This document shows positions 24,718-33,172 of a DNA stretch of 34,641 nt, piece by piece (position 1 is the stretch's first letter; the number at the start of each line of letters is the position of its first letter). Source of the DNA: an uncultured Bacteroidota bacterium (GTDB taxonomy: Bacteria > Bacteroidota > Bacteroidia > Flavobacteriales > Schleiferiaceae); NCBI GenBank assembly GCA_913057235.1, contig CAJXNI010000027.1, positions 1 to 34,641 on the forward strand, written 5' to 3'. Both the position numbers and the translations under genes were made by a program. The notes beneath the pieces are model-generated. The model saw nothing but the letters and a program-made list of their open reading frames with translations. It was not told the origin of the DNA and searched no databases.

Positions 24718-25519
24718 ACTTGAAGAAGCTACCGCCTTTTTAAAACAAAATGGTTTTGCCAACCCCGATGTTGGCCTTGTACTAGGTACCGGCCTGGGCA
24801 AGTTTATTGACCACCTAAAAATAGAAAAGTCCATTCCGTACCAACGCATTCCACATTTTCCGGTGGCTACTATGGAGTTTCATGCCGGGCACTTGATTTT
24901 AGGCACCATTGGCCAGCAAAAGGTATTGGCCATGAAAGGGCGCTTTCATTTTTACGAGGGCTATAGCATGCAGGAAATCACATTCCCCATAAGGGTGATG
25001 AAAATGCTAGGCATTAAAAAGCTTTTACTTTCCAATGCTGCGGGCGGTATAAACCTTGATTTTAAGAAAGGCGACTTGGTGCTCATTGAAGATCACATCA
25101 ATCTACAACCCGCCAACCCTTTAACGGGCACCAACTTAGATAATTTAGGTCCACGGTTTCCCGATATGAGCGAACCCTACAGCCTGCAATTGATTAACCA
25201 ACTAAAGTCCATAGCCCAAAAAGAGCACATCACTTTAAAAGAAGGTGTGTATGTTTCCGTGTCCGGGCCCAATTTAGAAACCAGGGCAGAGTACCGGTAT
25301 TTAAAAATTATTGGAGCCGACATGGTAGGCATGAGCACCGTACCTGAGGTTATTGTAGCGCGCCACATGAATTTACCGGTTTTGGCCGTATCGGTTATTA
25401 CCGATGAATGCGACCCCAAAAACCTACAACCCGTAAACATTGAGGAAATTATTGAGGTAGCCGGCACGGCCGATGAAAAGTTGAGCCAACTTTTTGCTCA
25501 ATTAATTTCTGAAGCATAG
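24707..25519 (+). CDS. Purine nucleoside phosphorylase, trimeric family
   Basis: A 270-residue enzyme that splits purine nucleosides with phosphate to base and pentose-1-phosphate. The phosphate-site residues are in G-T-G-L-G (27-31) and H-A-G-H (59-62). The N-A-A-G-G motif is at 110-114 and Glu191 lies in N-L-E-T-R-A-E. The G-M-S-T-V-P-E-V-I-V-A-R-H block (208-220) is nearly identical to human PNP. Aligned to human PNP without gaps, Asn243 (6-oxopurine contact) is here Asp233 in V-I-T-D-E. That change is known in human PNP to allow adenosine, so 6-aminopurine nucleosides may be accepted. It overlaps the preceding glycosyltransferase gene. Confidence 0.93.
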   Translation: MTHKLEEATAFLKQNGFANPDVGLVLGTGLGKFIDHLKIEKSIPYQRIPHFPVATMEFHAGHLILGTIGQQKVLAMKGRFHFYEGYSMQEITFPIRVMKMLGIKKLLLSNAAGGINLDFKKGDLVLIEDHINLQPANPLTGTNLDNLGPRFPDMSEPYSLQLINQLKSIAQKEHITLKEGVYVSVSGPNLETRAEYRYLKIIGADMVGMSTVPEVIVARHMNLPVLAVSVITDECDPKNLQPVNIEEIIEVAGTADEKLSQLFAQLISEA

Positions 25520-25591
25520 CCAGGCTCATTCACAAATTTTCCAAAATTCATTTCACCATTCGGTATAAACTCCATTTAATTCCATTGCCAC

Positions 25592-27028
25592 ATGAATAGT
25601 CACTATGACATTATTGTAATTGGGGCCGGTTCTGGAGGCTTAGGAGTTGGCATTGGTATGGCCAAGTTTGGCTTTAAAGTGCTAATGGTTGAAAAAAACC
25701 AGCACAACTTTGGCGGTGAGTGCTTAAACTCAGGCTGCATACCTAGCAAGGCGCTTATTCATGTGGCCAATACCTTGGCGCAAGCGCGTGAAAGCACCCA
25801 GTTTGGTTTTACCCTTACGGGCGAAACTAATTTAGACCGGGTACTAGAGTACGTTCACTCCAGGCAGGATATTATTCGTGCGCATGAAAGTCCTCAGTAT
25901 TTAAGAGAAGAAGGCATAGACGTTGAAATTGGTGAAGCGCACTTTACGGGTAAGCAGGAAATTGAAGTTAACGGCCAGAAGGTCAAGGCCAAAAGAATTT
26001 TGGTGGCTACGGGCTCCAAGCCCCGCATGATTCAAGTGCCAGGCCAGGAGCAAATGAAAGTGTACACCAATGAAAGCCTGTTTAACCTAAAAACACTTCC
26101 TAAAAACCTTTTGGTGGTAGGTGCGGGGCCCATTGGCCTGGAAATGAGCCAGTGCTTTGCGCGCTTAGGATCTAAGGTGGTGGTAACCGACCGGGGTAAC
26201 CGAATCATGAATAAAGAGCTACCAGAGGTTTCGGCTTTGGTGCAGGAGCGGTTGGAACAAGAAGGAATTGCGTTTCAACTCAACTGTGAGCTGCAGGCCT
26301 TTGAAGACGGCCAGCTCGCCTTGCTCAAAAATGAAAATGGGCAAACTCAAAAAGTTCCCTGTGATGCCGTTTTGGTGGGTATTGGCAGAGAGATTTCCTA
26401 CCAGGGTCTCCAATTGGAAAAGGCCGGAGTGAAAATGAAAAAGAGCCGCCCCATCATTGACGACTACCTGCGGGCCAAAGGCAACTCAAAGGTGGTGTTT
26501 GCGGGTGATGCCGCGCAAACGCTCTTATTCTCCCATGCGGCTGAATTGCACACCACTATTTTGCTCACCAACTTTTTTAGCCCCTGGCCCTTCAAGAAAA
26601 AGTGGACTACCGACAATTTTAGCTGGGTAACCTTTACCGACCCACAAGTGGCCACCTTTGGTTTAAGCCAAAGTGAGATAGAAAACCGTGGTTTGGCCTA
26701 TGATAAAATTGATTTTAAAATGGATGGTGATGACCGTGCCACCACCTCCAACTACCGCTACGGCCGCCTGATTCTTTTCTTGAAAAAGAACCGCTTAAAC
26801 CCCCGTAACGGAAAAATTTTGGGTGGCACCATTGTAGCGCCCAATGCCGGAGAAATGATTCAGGAACTTATTTTGGCTAAAGAAAAAGGTTTAGGGGCCG
26901 GGGCTCTTTTTAATAAAGTGTATCCCTATCCCACCCAGAGCCGGGTTACAAAAATCGCCCTAGTGGAAGAATTTTCGGGAGGCCTTACGCCTGCTATAAA
27001 AAAGCTTCTGCGGCTTTTATACCACTAA
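25592..27028 (+). CDS. FAD-dependent pyridine nucleotide-disulfide oxidoreductase, MerA/Lpd-like
   Basis: A 478-residue flavoprotein. FAD motif G-A-G-S-G-G is at residues 11-16; the redox pair is Cys44 and Cys49 in G-G-E-C-L-N-S-G-C. A second Rossmann motif V-V-G-A-G-P-I-G-L-E lies near 177, and F-A-G-D-A-A-Q near 304 closes the flavin site. The dimerisation domain is present, but the usual catalytic H-P-Y-P-T-x-x-E motif is Y-P-Y-P-T-Q-S-R, so the His and Glu of lipoamide dehydrogenase are missing. It is often labelled mercuric reductase, but there is no N-terminal or C-terminal extra Cys pair to support this. It follows the PNP gene by 72 bases; joint function is likely but unproven. Confidence 0.9.
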   Translation: MNSHYDIIVIGAGSGGLGVGIGMAKFGFKVLMVEKNQHNFGGECLNSGCIPSKALIHVANTLAQARESTQFGFTLTGETNLDRVLEYVHSRQDIIRAHESPQYLREEGIDVEIGEAHFTGKQEIEVNGQKVKAKRILVATGSKPRMIQVPGQEQMKVYTNESLFNLKTLPKNLLVVGAGPIGLEMSQCFARLGSKVVVTDRGNRIMNKELPEVSALVQERLEQEGIAFQLNCELQAFEDGQLALLKNENGQTQKVPCDAVLVGIGREISYQGLQLEKAGVKMKKSRPIIDDYLRAKGNSKVVFAGDAAQTLLFSHAAELHTTILLTNFFSPWPFKKKWTTDNFSWVTFTDPQVATFGLSQSEIENRGLAYDKIDFKMDGDDRATTSNYRYGRLILFLKKNRLNPRNGKILGGTIVAPNAGEMIQELILAKEKGLGAGALFNKVYPYPTQSRVTKIALVEEFSGGLTPAIKKLLRLLYH

Positions 27029-27036
27029 GCTTTTTT
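26998..27036 (+). terminator. Possible weak terminator after the oxidoreductase
   Basis: AAAAAAGCTT and AAGCTTTTTT form perfect 10-bp arms around a 19-base loop that spans the stop codon region. The stem is AT-rich and the loop long, so activity is uncertain. Confidence 0.35.
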
Positions 27037-27106
27037 CTTTTAACGGCAATTTAACCATAGGTCTATACTAAATGGCTAATCTTTGCTTGAGTAAATAATT
27101 AGTACC

Positions 27107-27946
27107 ATGAAGTTTCTTTCCTTTTTAGCGGCCACTTTGTTTTCTACCCTTTTAATGAGCCAAAGCATAACCGGAGTAGCCACCTATAAAACCCTTACAG
27201 ATCTACCTTTTAAAATGGACAGCACCAGTGCCAGCCCAGACCAACAGGCCATGATTCAAAAATTAATGGCCAAGGAGCTGCGCAAAGAATACACCTTAAC
27301 CTTTAATAGACAAGAGTCTGTTTTTAAAGAGGTAGAGGAGCTGGAAAAGGAAGGGGGCTTGCGAATGGGCGGCTTTATGTCAATGTTTGGTGGGGCCAGC
27401 GGCCTCATTTACAAAGACCTCAAAAATCAGCAGTTTGCCGAGCAGAAGGAGTTTTTTAGCAAGAAGTTTTTAATAAAAGACAGCCTAAGCCAATACCAGT
27501 GGCAGCTAGGTAAAGAAACCAAAAGCATTGGCAAGTACACTTGTTACAAGGCTACTGCCACTAAGGTTTTTGAGCGCATGACCCTATCGCGCAACAGCGA
27601 GGGTGAAACTAAGGATAGTACCTATTCAGACACCATTAATCTCACCGCTTGGTACACCATGCAAATCCCCATTAGCAATGGCCCCGATAAATACGGAGGT
27701 TTGCCTGGCCTAATCATGGAGCTAAACAATGGCTCTACAGTGATGCTTTGCACTAAAGTGGTGCTTAATCCTACAGAGCCTGTTGAAATTGAGGCACCTA
27801 CCGAGGGCGAAGAGGTTTCATTAGAGGAATACTCGGAAATTACTTTTGAGAAAATTAAGCAGATGCAAAAAATGTACAAGAGCCGCGCTGGTGAGGGAGG
27901 CGGTCGCGGCCGAGGAGGCAGCATGACCATAACCATTGGTGGTTAA
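27107..27946 (+). CDS. GLPGLI family exported protein
   Basis: A 279-residue protein with a signal peptide at about residues 1-19 (T-L-L-M-S-Q-S) and the literal signature G-G-L-P-G-L-I at 197-203, from which the family TIGR01200 takes its name. The rest reads as strands of a lipocalin- or beta-sandwich-like domain with a Glu-rich segment near 225-250. The C-terminal tail is Gly/Arg-rich (residues 262-272). Function unknown; the family is usually encoded next to a large outer-membrane barrel, as here (34 bases downstream). Both are expected to face the periplasm or outer membrane, so the pair probably forms one envelope system. Confidence 0.93.
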   Translation: MKFLSFLAATLFSTLLMSQSITGVATYKTLTDLPFKMDSTSASPDQQAMIQKLMAKELRKEYTLTFNRQESVFKEVEELEKEGGLRMGGFMSMFGGASGLIYKDLKNQQFAEQKEFFSKKFLIKDSLSQYQWQLGKETKSIGKYTCYKATATKVFERMTLSRNSEGETKDSTYSDTINLTAWYTMQIPISNGPDKYGGLPGLIMELNNGSTVMLCTKVVLNPTEPVEIEAPTEGEEVSLEEYSEITFEKIKQMQKMYKSRAGEGGGRGRGGSMTITIGG

Positions 27947-27979
27947 ACCTTTCATTCATTTCGCACTCTTAACTTTTTT

Positions 27980-30673
27980 ATGCAAAAAATTCTCTTTACC
28001 GCCTGTGCTTTGCTAAGCGCCTTTTGGGGCTTCGCCCAAAAAACGGAGTTAAACGGCACACTTCTCGATGAAAATCAGGCCCCGCTGGAAATGGCCAATG
28101 TGTTGGTGCAAAACGCACAAGACAGCAGCATGGTTACCTACGGCTTTACCGATGCCGATGGCCAATTTCGGTTTAAACTACCCACCGGCAAAAAGTACCT
28201 TTTGGCCATTTCCTACTTGGGTTATCGCAGTCGTTTGGTACCGGTAACCCTTTCGGGCGAAAGCCAAAACCTAACCATTGAATTGGAGCCGGATACTGAA
28301 ACCCTGGCAGAGGTAGAGGTGGTGGATGAGATGCCGGTGGTGATTACGGGTGACACCATTTCGTACAAAGCAGATGCTTTTACCACCGGGCAAGAACAAA
28401 AGCTGGAAGACGTGTTAAAAAGGCTGCCCGGAGTGGAGGTAGATGAAGATGGCCAGGTAAAAGTAGAGGGCAAAACCGTGGAGAAAGTAATGGTTGAGGG
28501 CAAGGATTTTTTTGACGGAGACAGCAAAATTGCCACCAAAAATATTCCGGCTGATGCGGTAGACAAAGTGCAGGTGGTACGTAATTATGAAGAAGTGCAA
28601 CCCTTAGCGGGTTTAAGCACCGAAGACCGGGTAGCGCTAAACATAAAATTGAAGGAAGGCAAGAAAAACCTTTGGTTTGGTGATTACGAAGCCAAGGTGG
28701 GCGACCCGGAACGCTACCTGGCCCATACCAACGCCTTTTTTTACAGCCCCAAGGCCAGCTTTAATGTTATTGGCGATATCAACAACCTGGGCAAACCTGC
28801 TTTTACACTGCGCGATTATTTCCGCTTTTCAGGCGGATTTAGGAACCTCGCCAATCGCTCAGGTTCTAACTTTCAATTTGCCATTGATGATATTGGTATT
28901 CCCCTGGGTCAAAATAACCGTGCTGAAAATATGGTTAGCCGTTTTGGAGCCGCCAACTTCAATTATTCGCCCTCCAAAAAATTAACCGTTTCCGGTTTTT
29001 TTATTGTGAATGAAAGTGTGATTAGCAGCCCCTATACCACCACGCGTACCTACATTGGTTTAGACAGTTTAAACGGCACGGAAAATTTAGATGCGCAAAA
29101 CCACCAGCACCCCTTAACCACGCTGGGCAAAGTAAGTGCCGTGTACAAGCCAGACCCCAGCCTGCAGGTGAATTACGATGCCTTTGCCAAATACTCCAAC
29201 CAGCGCAATAGTACCGGACTGTTTTCAGATTTTGGTGATTTTCAAAACGACTTAACCACCCGTAGCCGGCAAGAGCCCTACGAGCTAAAGCAAGAACTGG
29301 GCTTTTTTAAAGAGGCTGGTAAAAGTGTGTACCGCGTAGAAGCGCAGTACCTGATAAAAAGGCAAGACCCTACATTTGCCCTCAGCTCTAACCAGCCGCT
29401 TTTTGTGCCGCTTTTTACAGAGCTCAGAGACTCGCTTACCCTCTTTAACAATCTGGTTCAAAACCAGGTAGTGAACAGTCGCCAGTTTCAAGGCAGTGCC
29501 TCCTATTACTATATCTTAAATGGAAAAAACCACCTGGAGCTTTCGGCCGGTACCAATTTAAATAACCAGGATTTTGAGTCGGCTTTAGCCGAAGGTGAAA
29601 TTGCCGACCAGCAGGCCTTCCCCGATTCTGTGTTAAACAACCAAGCCGATTTTAGCCTCAATGATTACTTTGCTGGGTTGCATTGGAAAGCCAAGCTGGG
29701 TAAGTTCACGATTCGCCCAGGAGTTAATTTCCACAACTACCAAATATTTGATGCCCAAAACGGCACCACAGAGACGCAAAACTACAACCTGGTATTACCC
29801 GATGCTTTTGTGCGCTATGCCTTTGGTAAAAGTGAAAACCTAACCTTGCGCTACAGTTTACAAGCGCAGTTTTTTGATATCAACCAGGTGTTTGACGGTA
29901 TTATTCTGCAAAGCTACAACAGCCTTTTTCAGGGAAGCAATGACTTGAGAAACGCCACCTTGCACAATCTCAATTTGTCTTATTTTAAGTTTGACATGTT
30001 CAACTTCACCAACATTTTTGCCAGCCTTAATTACAGCCGAACGCTAGATGGAGTGACCAATGCCGTAGATTATTTATTTCAAGGAAGAGAGCGCGTATTT
30101 AAGCCCATCAATTCGCCAGGCTTTAATGAAAACTTCACCGCATCGGGCTCCTGGTCTAGAAAGTTTGAATATTTTAAAACCGATGCCCGCCTCAGCTACA
30201 GCTACAACAACACCAACAATCAAGTGGATCGGCGTAATAATAACAACAGTAGTTTTAATCAGGGGTACACAGCAGGCATAGGCACCAACTTTGAGAAATG
30301 GCCTAACCTTGATGTGAACTATAACTTTACCCATAATAATTATTTGGGCGCCAATACCAGCAGCACCTTTACCAATCACCGCCCGTCATTTGAGCTCACT
30401 GCGGTAGTGTTTAAAGATTTTGTTTTGCGGGGAGAGTATACCTACAACAATTATGGCAATCCGGGAGCAGATGACCGCACCAGCTTTGATTTTTTAGATG
30501 CCCGTGTAGAGTACCAAAAAGAAGGCAGTCCTTGGCTTTTTAGCCTGCAGGGCTTAAACCTGCTCAATACGCAATTCATCCGCGAAGACGGGCTAAGTGA
30601 CAACCTCATAACCACCACCGCCTACACCGTACTGCCGCGTTACCTTTTGGCCGGGGTACGCTATGATCTCTAA
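27980..30673 (+). CDS. Large outer-membrane beta-barrel protein, TonB-receptor-like with carboxypeptidase-like N-terminal domain
   Basis: An 897-residue protein with a signal peptide at about 1-19 (ending W-G-F-A-Q). Residues about 23-108 form a carboxypeptidase-regulatory-like domain (L-N-G-T-L-L-D-E-N, then Y-L-G-Y-R-S-R). A plug-like region follows at about 115-225 (I-T-G-D-T-I-S-Y-K-A-D-A-F, L-E-D-V-L-K-R-L-P-G-V-E-V-D, G-K-D-F-F-D-G-D). Residues 230-897 contain many amphipathic strands typical of an outer-membrane barrel; the C-terminus ends in V-R-Y-D-L. It belongs to the outer membrane protein beta-barrel family (PF14905-like) rather than a classical SusC. No clear TonB box is seen. 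It is operonic with the GLPGLI gene; the cargo is unknown. Confidence 0.9.
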   Translation: MQKILFTACALLSAFWGFAQKTELNGTLLDENQAPLEMANVLVQNAQDSSMVTYGFTDADGQFRFKLPTGKKYLLAISYLGYRSRLVPVTLSGESQNLTIELEPDTETLAEVEVVDEMPVVITGDTISYKADAFTTGQEQKLEDVLKRLPGVEVDEDGQVKVEGKTVEKVMVEGKDFFDGDSKIATKNIPADAVDKVQVVRNYEEVQPLAGLSTEDRVALNIKLKEGKKNLWFGDYEAKVGDPERYLAHTNAFFYSPKASFNVIGDINNLGKPAFTLRDYFRFSGGFRNLANRSGSNFQFAIDDIGIPLGQNNRAENMVSRFGAANFNYSPSKKLTVSGFFIVNESVISSPYTTTRTYIGLDSLNGTENLDAQNHQHPLTTLGKVSAVYKPDPSLQVNYDAFAKYSNQRNSTGLFSDFGDFQNDLTTRSRQEPYELKQELGFFKEAGKSVYRVEAQYLIKRQDPTFALSSNQPLFVPLFTELRDSLTLFNNLVQNQVVNSRQFQGSASYYYILNGKNHLELSAGTNLNNQDFESALAEGEIADQQAFPDSVLNNQADFSLNDYFAGLHWKAKLGKFTIRPGVNFHNYQIFDAQNGTTETQNYNLVLPDAFVRYAFGKSENLTLRYSLQAQFFDINQVFDGIILQSYNSLFQGSNDLRNATLHNLNLSYFKFDMFNFTNIFASLNYSRTLDGVTNAVDYLFQGRERVFKPINSPGFNENFTASGSWSRKFEYFKTDARLSYSYNNTNNQVDRRNNNNSSFNQGYTAGIGTNFEKWPNLDVNYNFTHNNYLGANTSSTFTNHRPSFELTAVVFKDFVLRGEYTYNNYGNPGADDRTSFDFLDARVEYQKEGSPWLFSLQGLNLLNTQFIREDGLSDNLITTTAYTVLPRYLLAGVRYDL

Positions 30674-30730
30674 ATAGTCTGAGTGCCAAATGGTGGGATT
30701 TTGTTACTTTTCAACGTTTAAATCCTCGTC

Positions 30731-31558
30731 ATGCCCCCAAAAAGCCGCAATTTAATTTTTACTTCTGCTGGTGATAACTCAGTGGTACTTGAAAACTGGC
30801 TTGCTCCCAATGGTAATTATGATATAATGGTATGCTATTACGGAGAATCAGCCGAGACCTTCGCAAAATTTAGCCAATCTGTGGAGTATTGTTTCCAAAG
30901 AAAGGGAGCCAAGTACCAAAACCTTAAATTCTTATTTGAAAAGTATCCCGAAATTTTTGAGGCTTATGATTACTTCTTCCTATTGGATGATGATATAATT
31001 TTTGACGGGGTAAGTGGAATTAATAAATTATTTGAGCTTATAAAAAGACTAAACTTATGGGTGGTAGCTCCTACCTTTAAAAGGGATGGTTCCTCAAAAA
31101 TTAGTCATCCAATTACCAAGCAGCGGCCTCAGTTTCATTACCGATACACCAATTTCTTTGAAACAGGAGTGCCACTAGTCTCTAAAGAGGTTTTAATGAA
31201 ATTTTTAAAAGTTTACGATGAACCCATACTGGGGTGGGGAGTAGATTACATGATAACGTGGAGCATGGATCCACAAGCTACTAACAAGTATGTTCTTGTG
31301 GATGAGGTGGCCGTGATCAATCCCTTTGATGAAGCTAAAGCGAATGGACGTGAAATGGCCAAATTACCTATTTCATCTCTAACGCAAGAACAGGAAGATT
31401 GGGAGGCTTTTAAAAAAGAAAAAGGAATAGCAGAATTGGCGCATAGAAATTACAAACTGATTCCTAAGAGAAAGTTCTTTTTAAAAGAGCTTTTAAAAAG
31501 GTGGCGCAGAATTGTTACTGGCCAAAAGCAGGTGCCTCGCATAGGCTTAGGAGCCTGA
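30731..31558 (+). CDS. DUF707 family protein (glycosyltransferase-like)
   Basis: A 275-residue soluble protein that resembles DUF707, a family common in plants and scattered in bacteria. The pattern Y-D-Y-F-F-L-L-D-D-D-I near residue 78-88 looks like a metal-binding D-x-D of a GT-A glycosyltransferase. S-H-P-I-T (about 123), H-Y-R-Y-T-N-F-F-E-T-G-V-P, and G-W-G-V-D-Y near 172 fit the DUF707 consensus. A function in glycan synthesis is inferred only. The base composition is visibly more AT-rich than in the neighbours: only 17 of 60 bases at 31021-31080 are G or C, against 36 of 60 at 29101-29160. This could indicate transfer. ATG at 30731; no clear partner gene. Confidence 0.72.
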   Translation: MPPKSRNLIFTSAGDNSVVLENWLAPNGNYDIMVCYYGESAETFAKFSQSVEYCFQRKGAKYQNLKFLFEKYPEIFEAYDYFFLLDDDIIFDGVSGINKLFELIKRLNLWVVAPTFKRDGSSKISHPITKQRPQFHYRYTNFFETGVPLVSKEVLMKFLKVYDEPILGWGVDYMITWSMDPQATNKYVLVDEVAVINPFDEAKANGREMAKLPISSLTQEQEDWEAFKKEKGIAELAHRNYKLIPKRKFFLKELLKRWRRIVTGQKQVPRIGLGA

Positions 31559-31586
31559 AGCACCCTGCTAACTTGTCTAAAAAATC

Positions 31587-33065
31587 TCACAATCGAGCCT
31601 TTAGAGCATGGCTAGCCTCCGCATCGGCATAATTCCAACTGGCCACACCTAAACTTTGCTGCTGCCTTAAGTACGCTTTCGCGCGATGGTCTAAGGCCTC
31701 TTTAAAACGTTCCATACTGGTATAATTGATCCAGCGCACCTCATTGGTATTATGGCGCTCAATTTGGTATTCAATGCGGTCTAGGTTGGCATATAAAGTG
31801 GGAAATACCTGCGGATTTAAATCCAGGTAATTGTCTACGTCAATTTCATTGGCCATGCCGTGGTTCAAGTTCACGCGCGCAATTAAGGCATCCCAATTAA
31901 TCACGCTGCACAAGCCAAAAAGTAGCAGGCTGTAAGCCGATACCCAACGTACCGTAAAAGCAGCATTGCGCTTTTGATACACCTTCACCGCTAAGGAAAC
32001 CAGGGCTACGGCTACAATGCTTAAAAACAAAATAAGTGTAATGCGCTTGCTGGCCAAACCGTGAAAGCCTATGTAATGAAAGGTACGTATAGCCACCGAC
32101 ACGGTTAAAATCAGGTTTTGCAAAACCCATGCAATGGCCAGGGCCTTAAGCCAACCTTTATCCGGAAAAAAGTTGAGGTTTTTACGGAAAAAGAAAAACA
32201 CCAAAGCAGCTGATAAAATCAGGCTCACCAAGAGCCAGCCCACACCTTCATGCACAAAATCCTTGAGGCTAAATTGCTCGGGTACATAAAACTGAAACCA
32301 CACCCACTTAATGTCTATAATATTAATAGCCAGCAAAAGCAGGTTTAAGGAGCCAAAGGCTAAAAGGGCACTTAGGTATTCATGTTTTAGGGCCAGCGTT
32401 TTAAAGTGGCGCTTGGTTTTCAAGGGTTCCCATTTGCGCTTCAAGAAATTACCGCTTTGTAAAACCAAGGGTTGCTTTCTAAGCTTGAGAAAGGCCCACC
32501 GGGTAATTAAAAGGCCAAAAATGATGAAGAAGAAATAGGTGTAGTCCAGCCGGTCAAGGAAGCTAAAAAAGTTGCCAAAGGCCGCGTTAGACCAATCTCT
32601 AAAAATGGCATTGCCGGCATGAAACAGGGCAAAAAATACTATAAACAGCAGTAGGGGTAAAAGAGCAATACGCATGTACACTAGTCCGGCTGGTTTTCTT
32701 CCGCGTTCTTTCAAAATAGCTTGGGGAAAAATAGGCTGGCGCAGTGAAAAGAAGGAGATGGCTCCGCTAAAAAAGTTCTCCAAAACAGAGCTTTGTTGGT
32801 TGTGGAGGTATCCGCTGTAAGTGGCAAAACTTAAAACCAATACCACTACACTTACCGAAGTATTTACCAATACCACCCCAATTGCGGCCAGGCTAAAAGG
32901 AATAAGGTAGAGGAGCTCGCTTAGCTTAAACGGGCTTTGGTGTGTTACTTTTTGATAGGCCAGGAGCAGGCTGGCAAATAGGCAAAGGTTTATGCCCATA
33001 CCCTCTTTCCAAAACAAAAAGTGAAACAATATTAGGCATAAGGTGAATAAAAGATTGGTTCTCAT
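31587..33065 (-). CDS. DUF4173/DUF4153-like multi-pass membrane protein
   Basis: A 492-residue protein with about 12 hydrophobic segments through residue ~400 and a soluble C-terminal domain of roughly 90 residues. The membrane part contains the family-like segment D-F-V-H-E-G-V-G-W-L-L-V-S (about 268-280) and R-K-N-L-N-F near 295, and the last helix leads into a helical tail with N-I-D-R-Y-like N-L-D-R-I-E-Y. Function is unknown; DUF4173-type proteins are common in Bacteroidota and Firmicutes, and nothing in the sequence suggests a specific substrate. It is convergent with the DUF707 gene and on the same strand as the thioredoxin-like gene upstream, which a terminator separates. Confidence 0.72.
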   Translation of the reverse strand: MRTNLLFTLCLILFHFLFWKEGMGINLCLFASLLLAYQKVTHQSPFKLSELLYLIPFSLAAIGVVLVNTSVSVVVLVLSFATYSGYLHNQQSSVLENFFSGAISFFSLRQPIFPQAILKERGRKPAGLVYMRIALLPLLLFIVFFALFHAGNAIFRDWSNAAFGNFFSFLDRLDYTYFFFIIFGLLITRWAFLKLRKQPLVLQSGNFLKRKWEPLKTKRHFKTLALKHEYLSALLAFGSLNLLLLAINIIDIKWVWFQFYVPEQFSLKDFVHEGVGWLLVSLILSAALVFFFFRKNLNFFPDKGWLKALAIAWVLQNLILTVSVAIRTFHYIGFHGLASKRITLILFLSIVAVALVSLAVKVYQKRNAAFTVRWVSAYSLLLFGLCSVINWDALIARVNLNHGMANEIDVDNYLDLNPQVFPTLYANLDRIEYQIERHNTNEVRWINYTSMERFKEALDHRAKAYLRQQQSLGVASWNYADAEASHALKARL

Positions 33066-33115
33066 GGCGATGAATTTGCTTAAAAACGTTAGGCGCCTTG
33101 CCTTTAGTATAGACC

Positions 33116-33148
33116 AAAAAAAACGCCCCAGCCAAAAGGGGTGCGTTT
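33116..33148 (-). terminator. Terminator of the thioredoxin-like gene
   Basis: On the minus strand AAACGCACCCC (33138-33148) and GGGGCGTTT form a stem with a small bulge around a TTTTGGCT loop, followed by eight T. It separates the thioredoxin-like gene from the DUF4173-like gene. Confidence 0.75.
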
Positions 33149-33172
33149 AAACTTGTAAGATGAGCTCTAATC

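Noticed and set aside
27880-27946. Gly/Arg-rich end of the GLPGLI gene as a tandem repeat
   Set aside because: It is a short low-complexity tail within an intact reading frame, not a repeat array.
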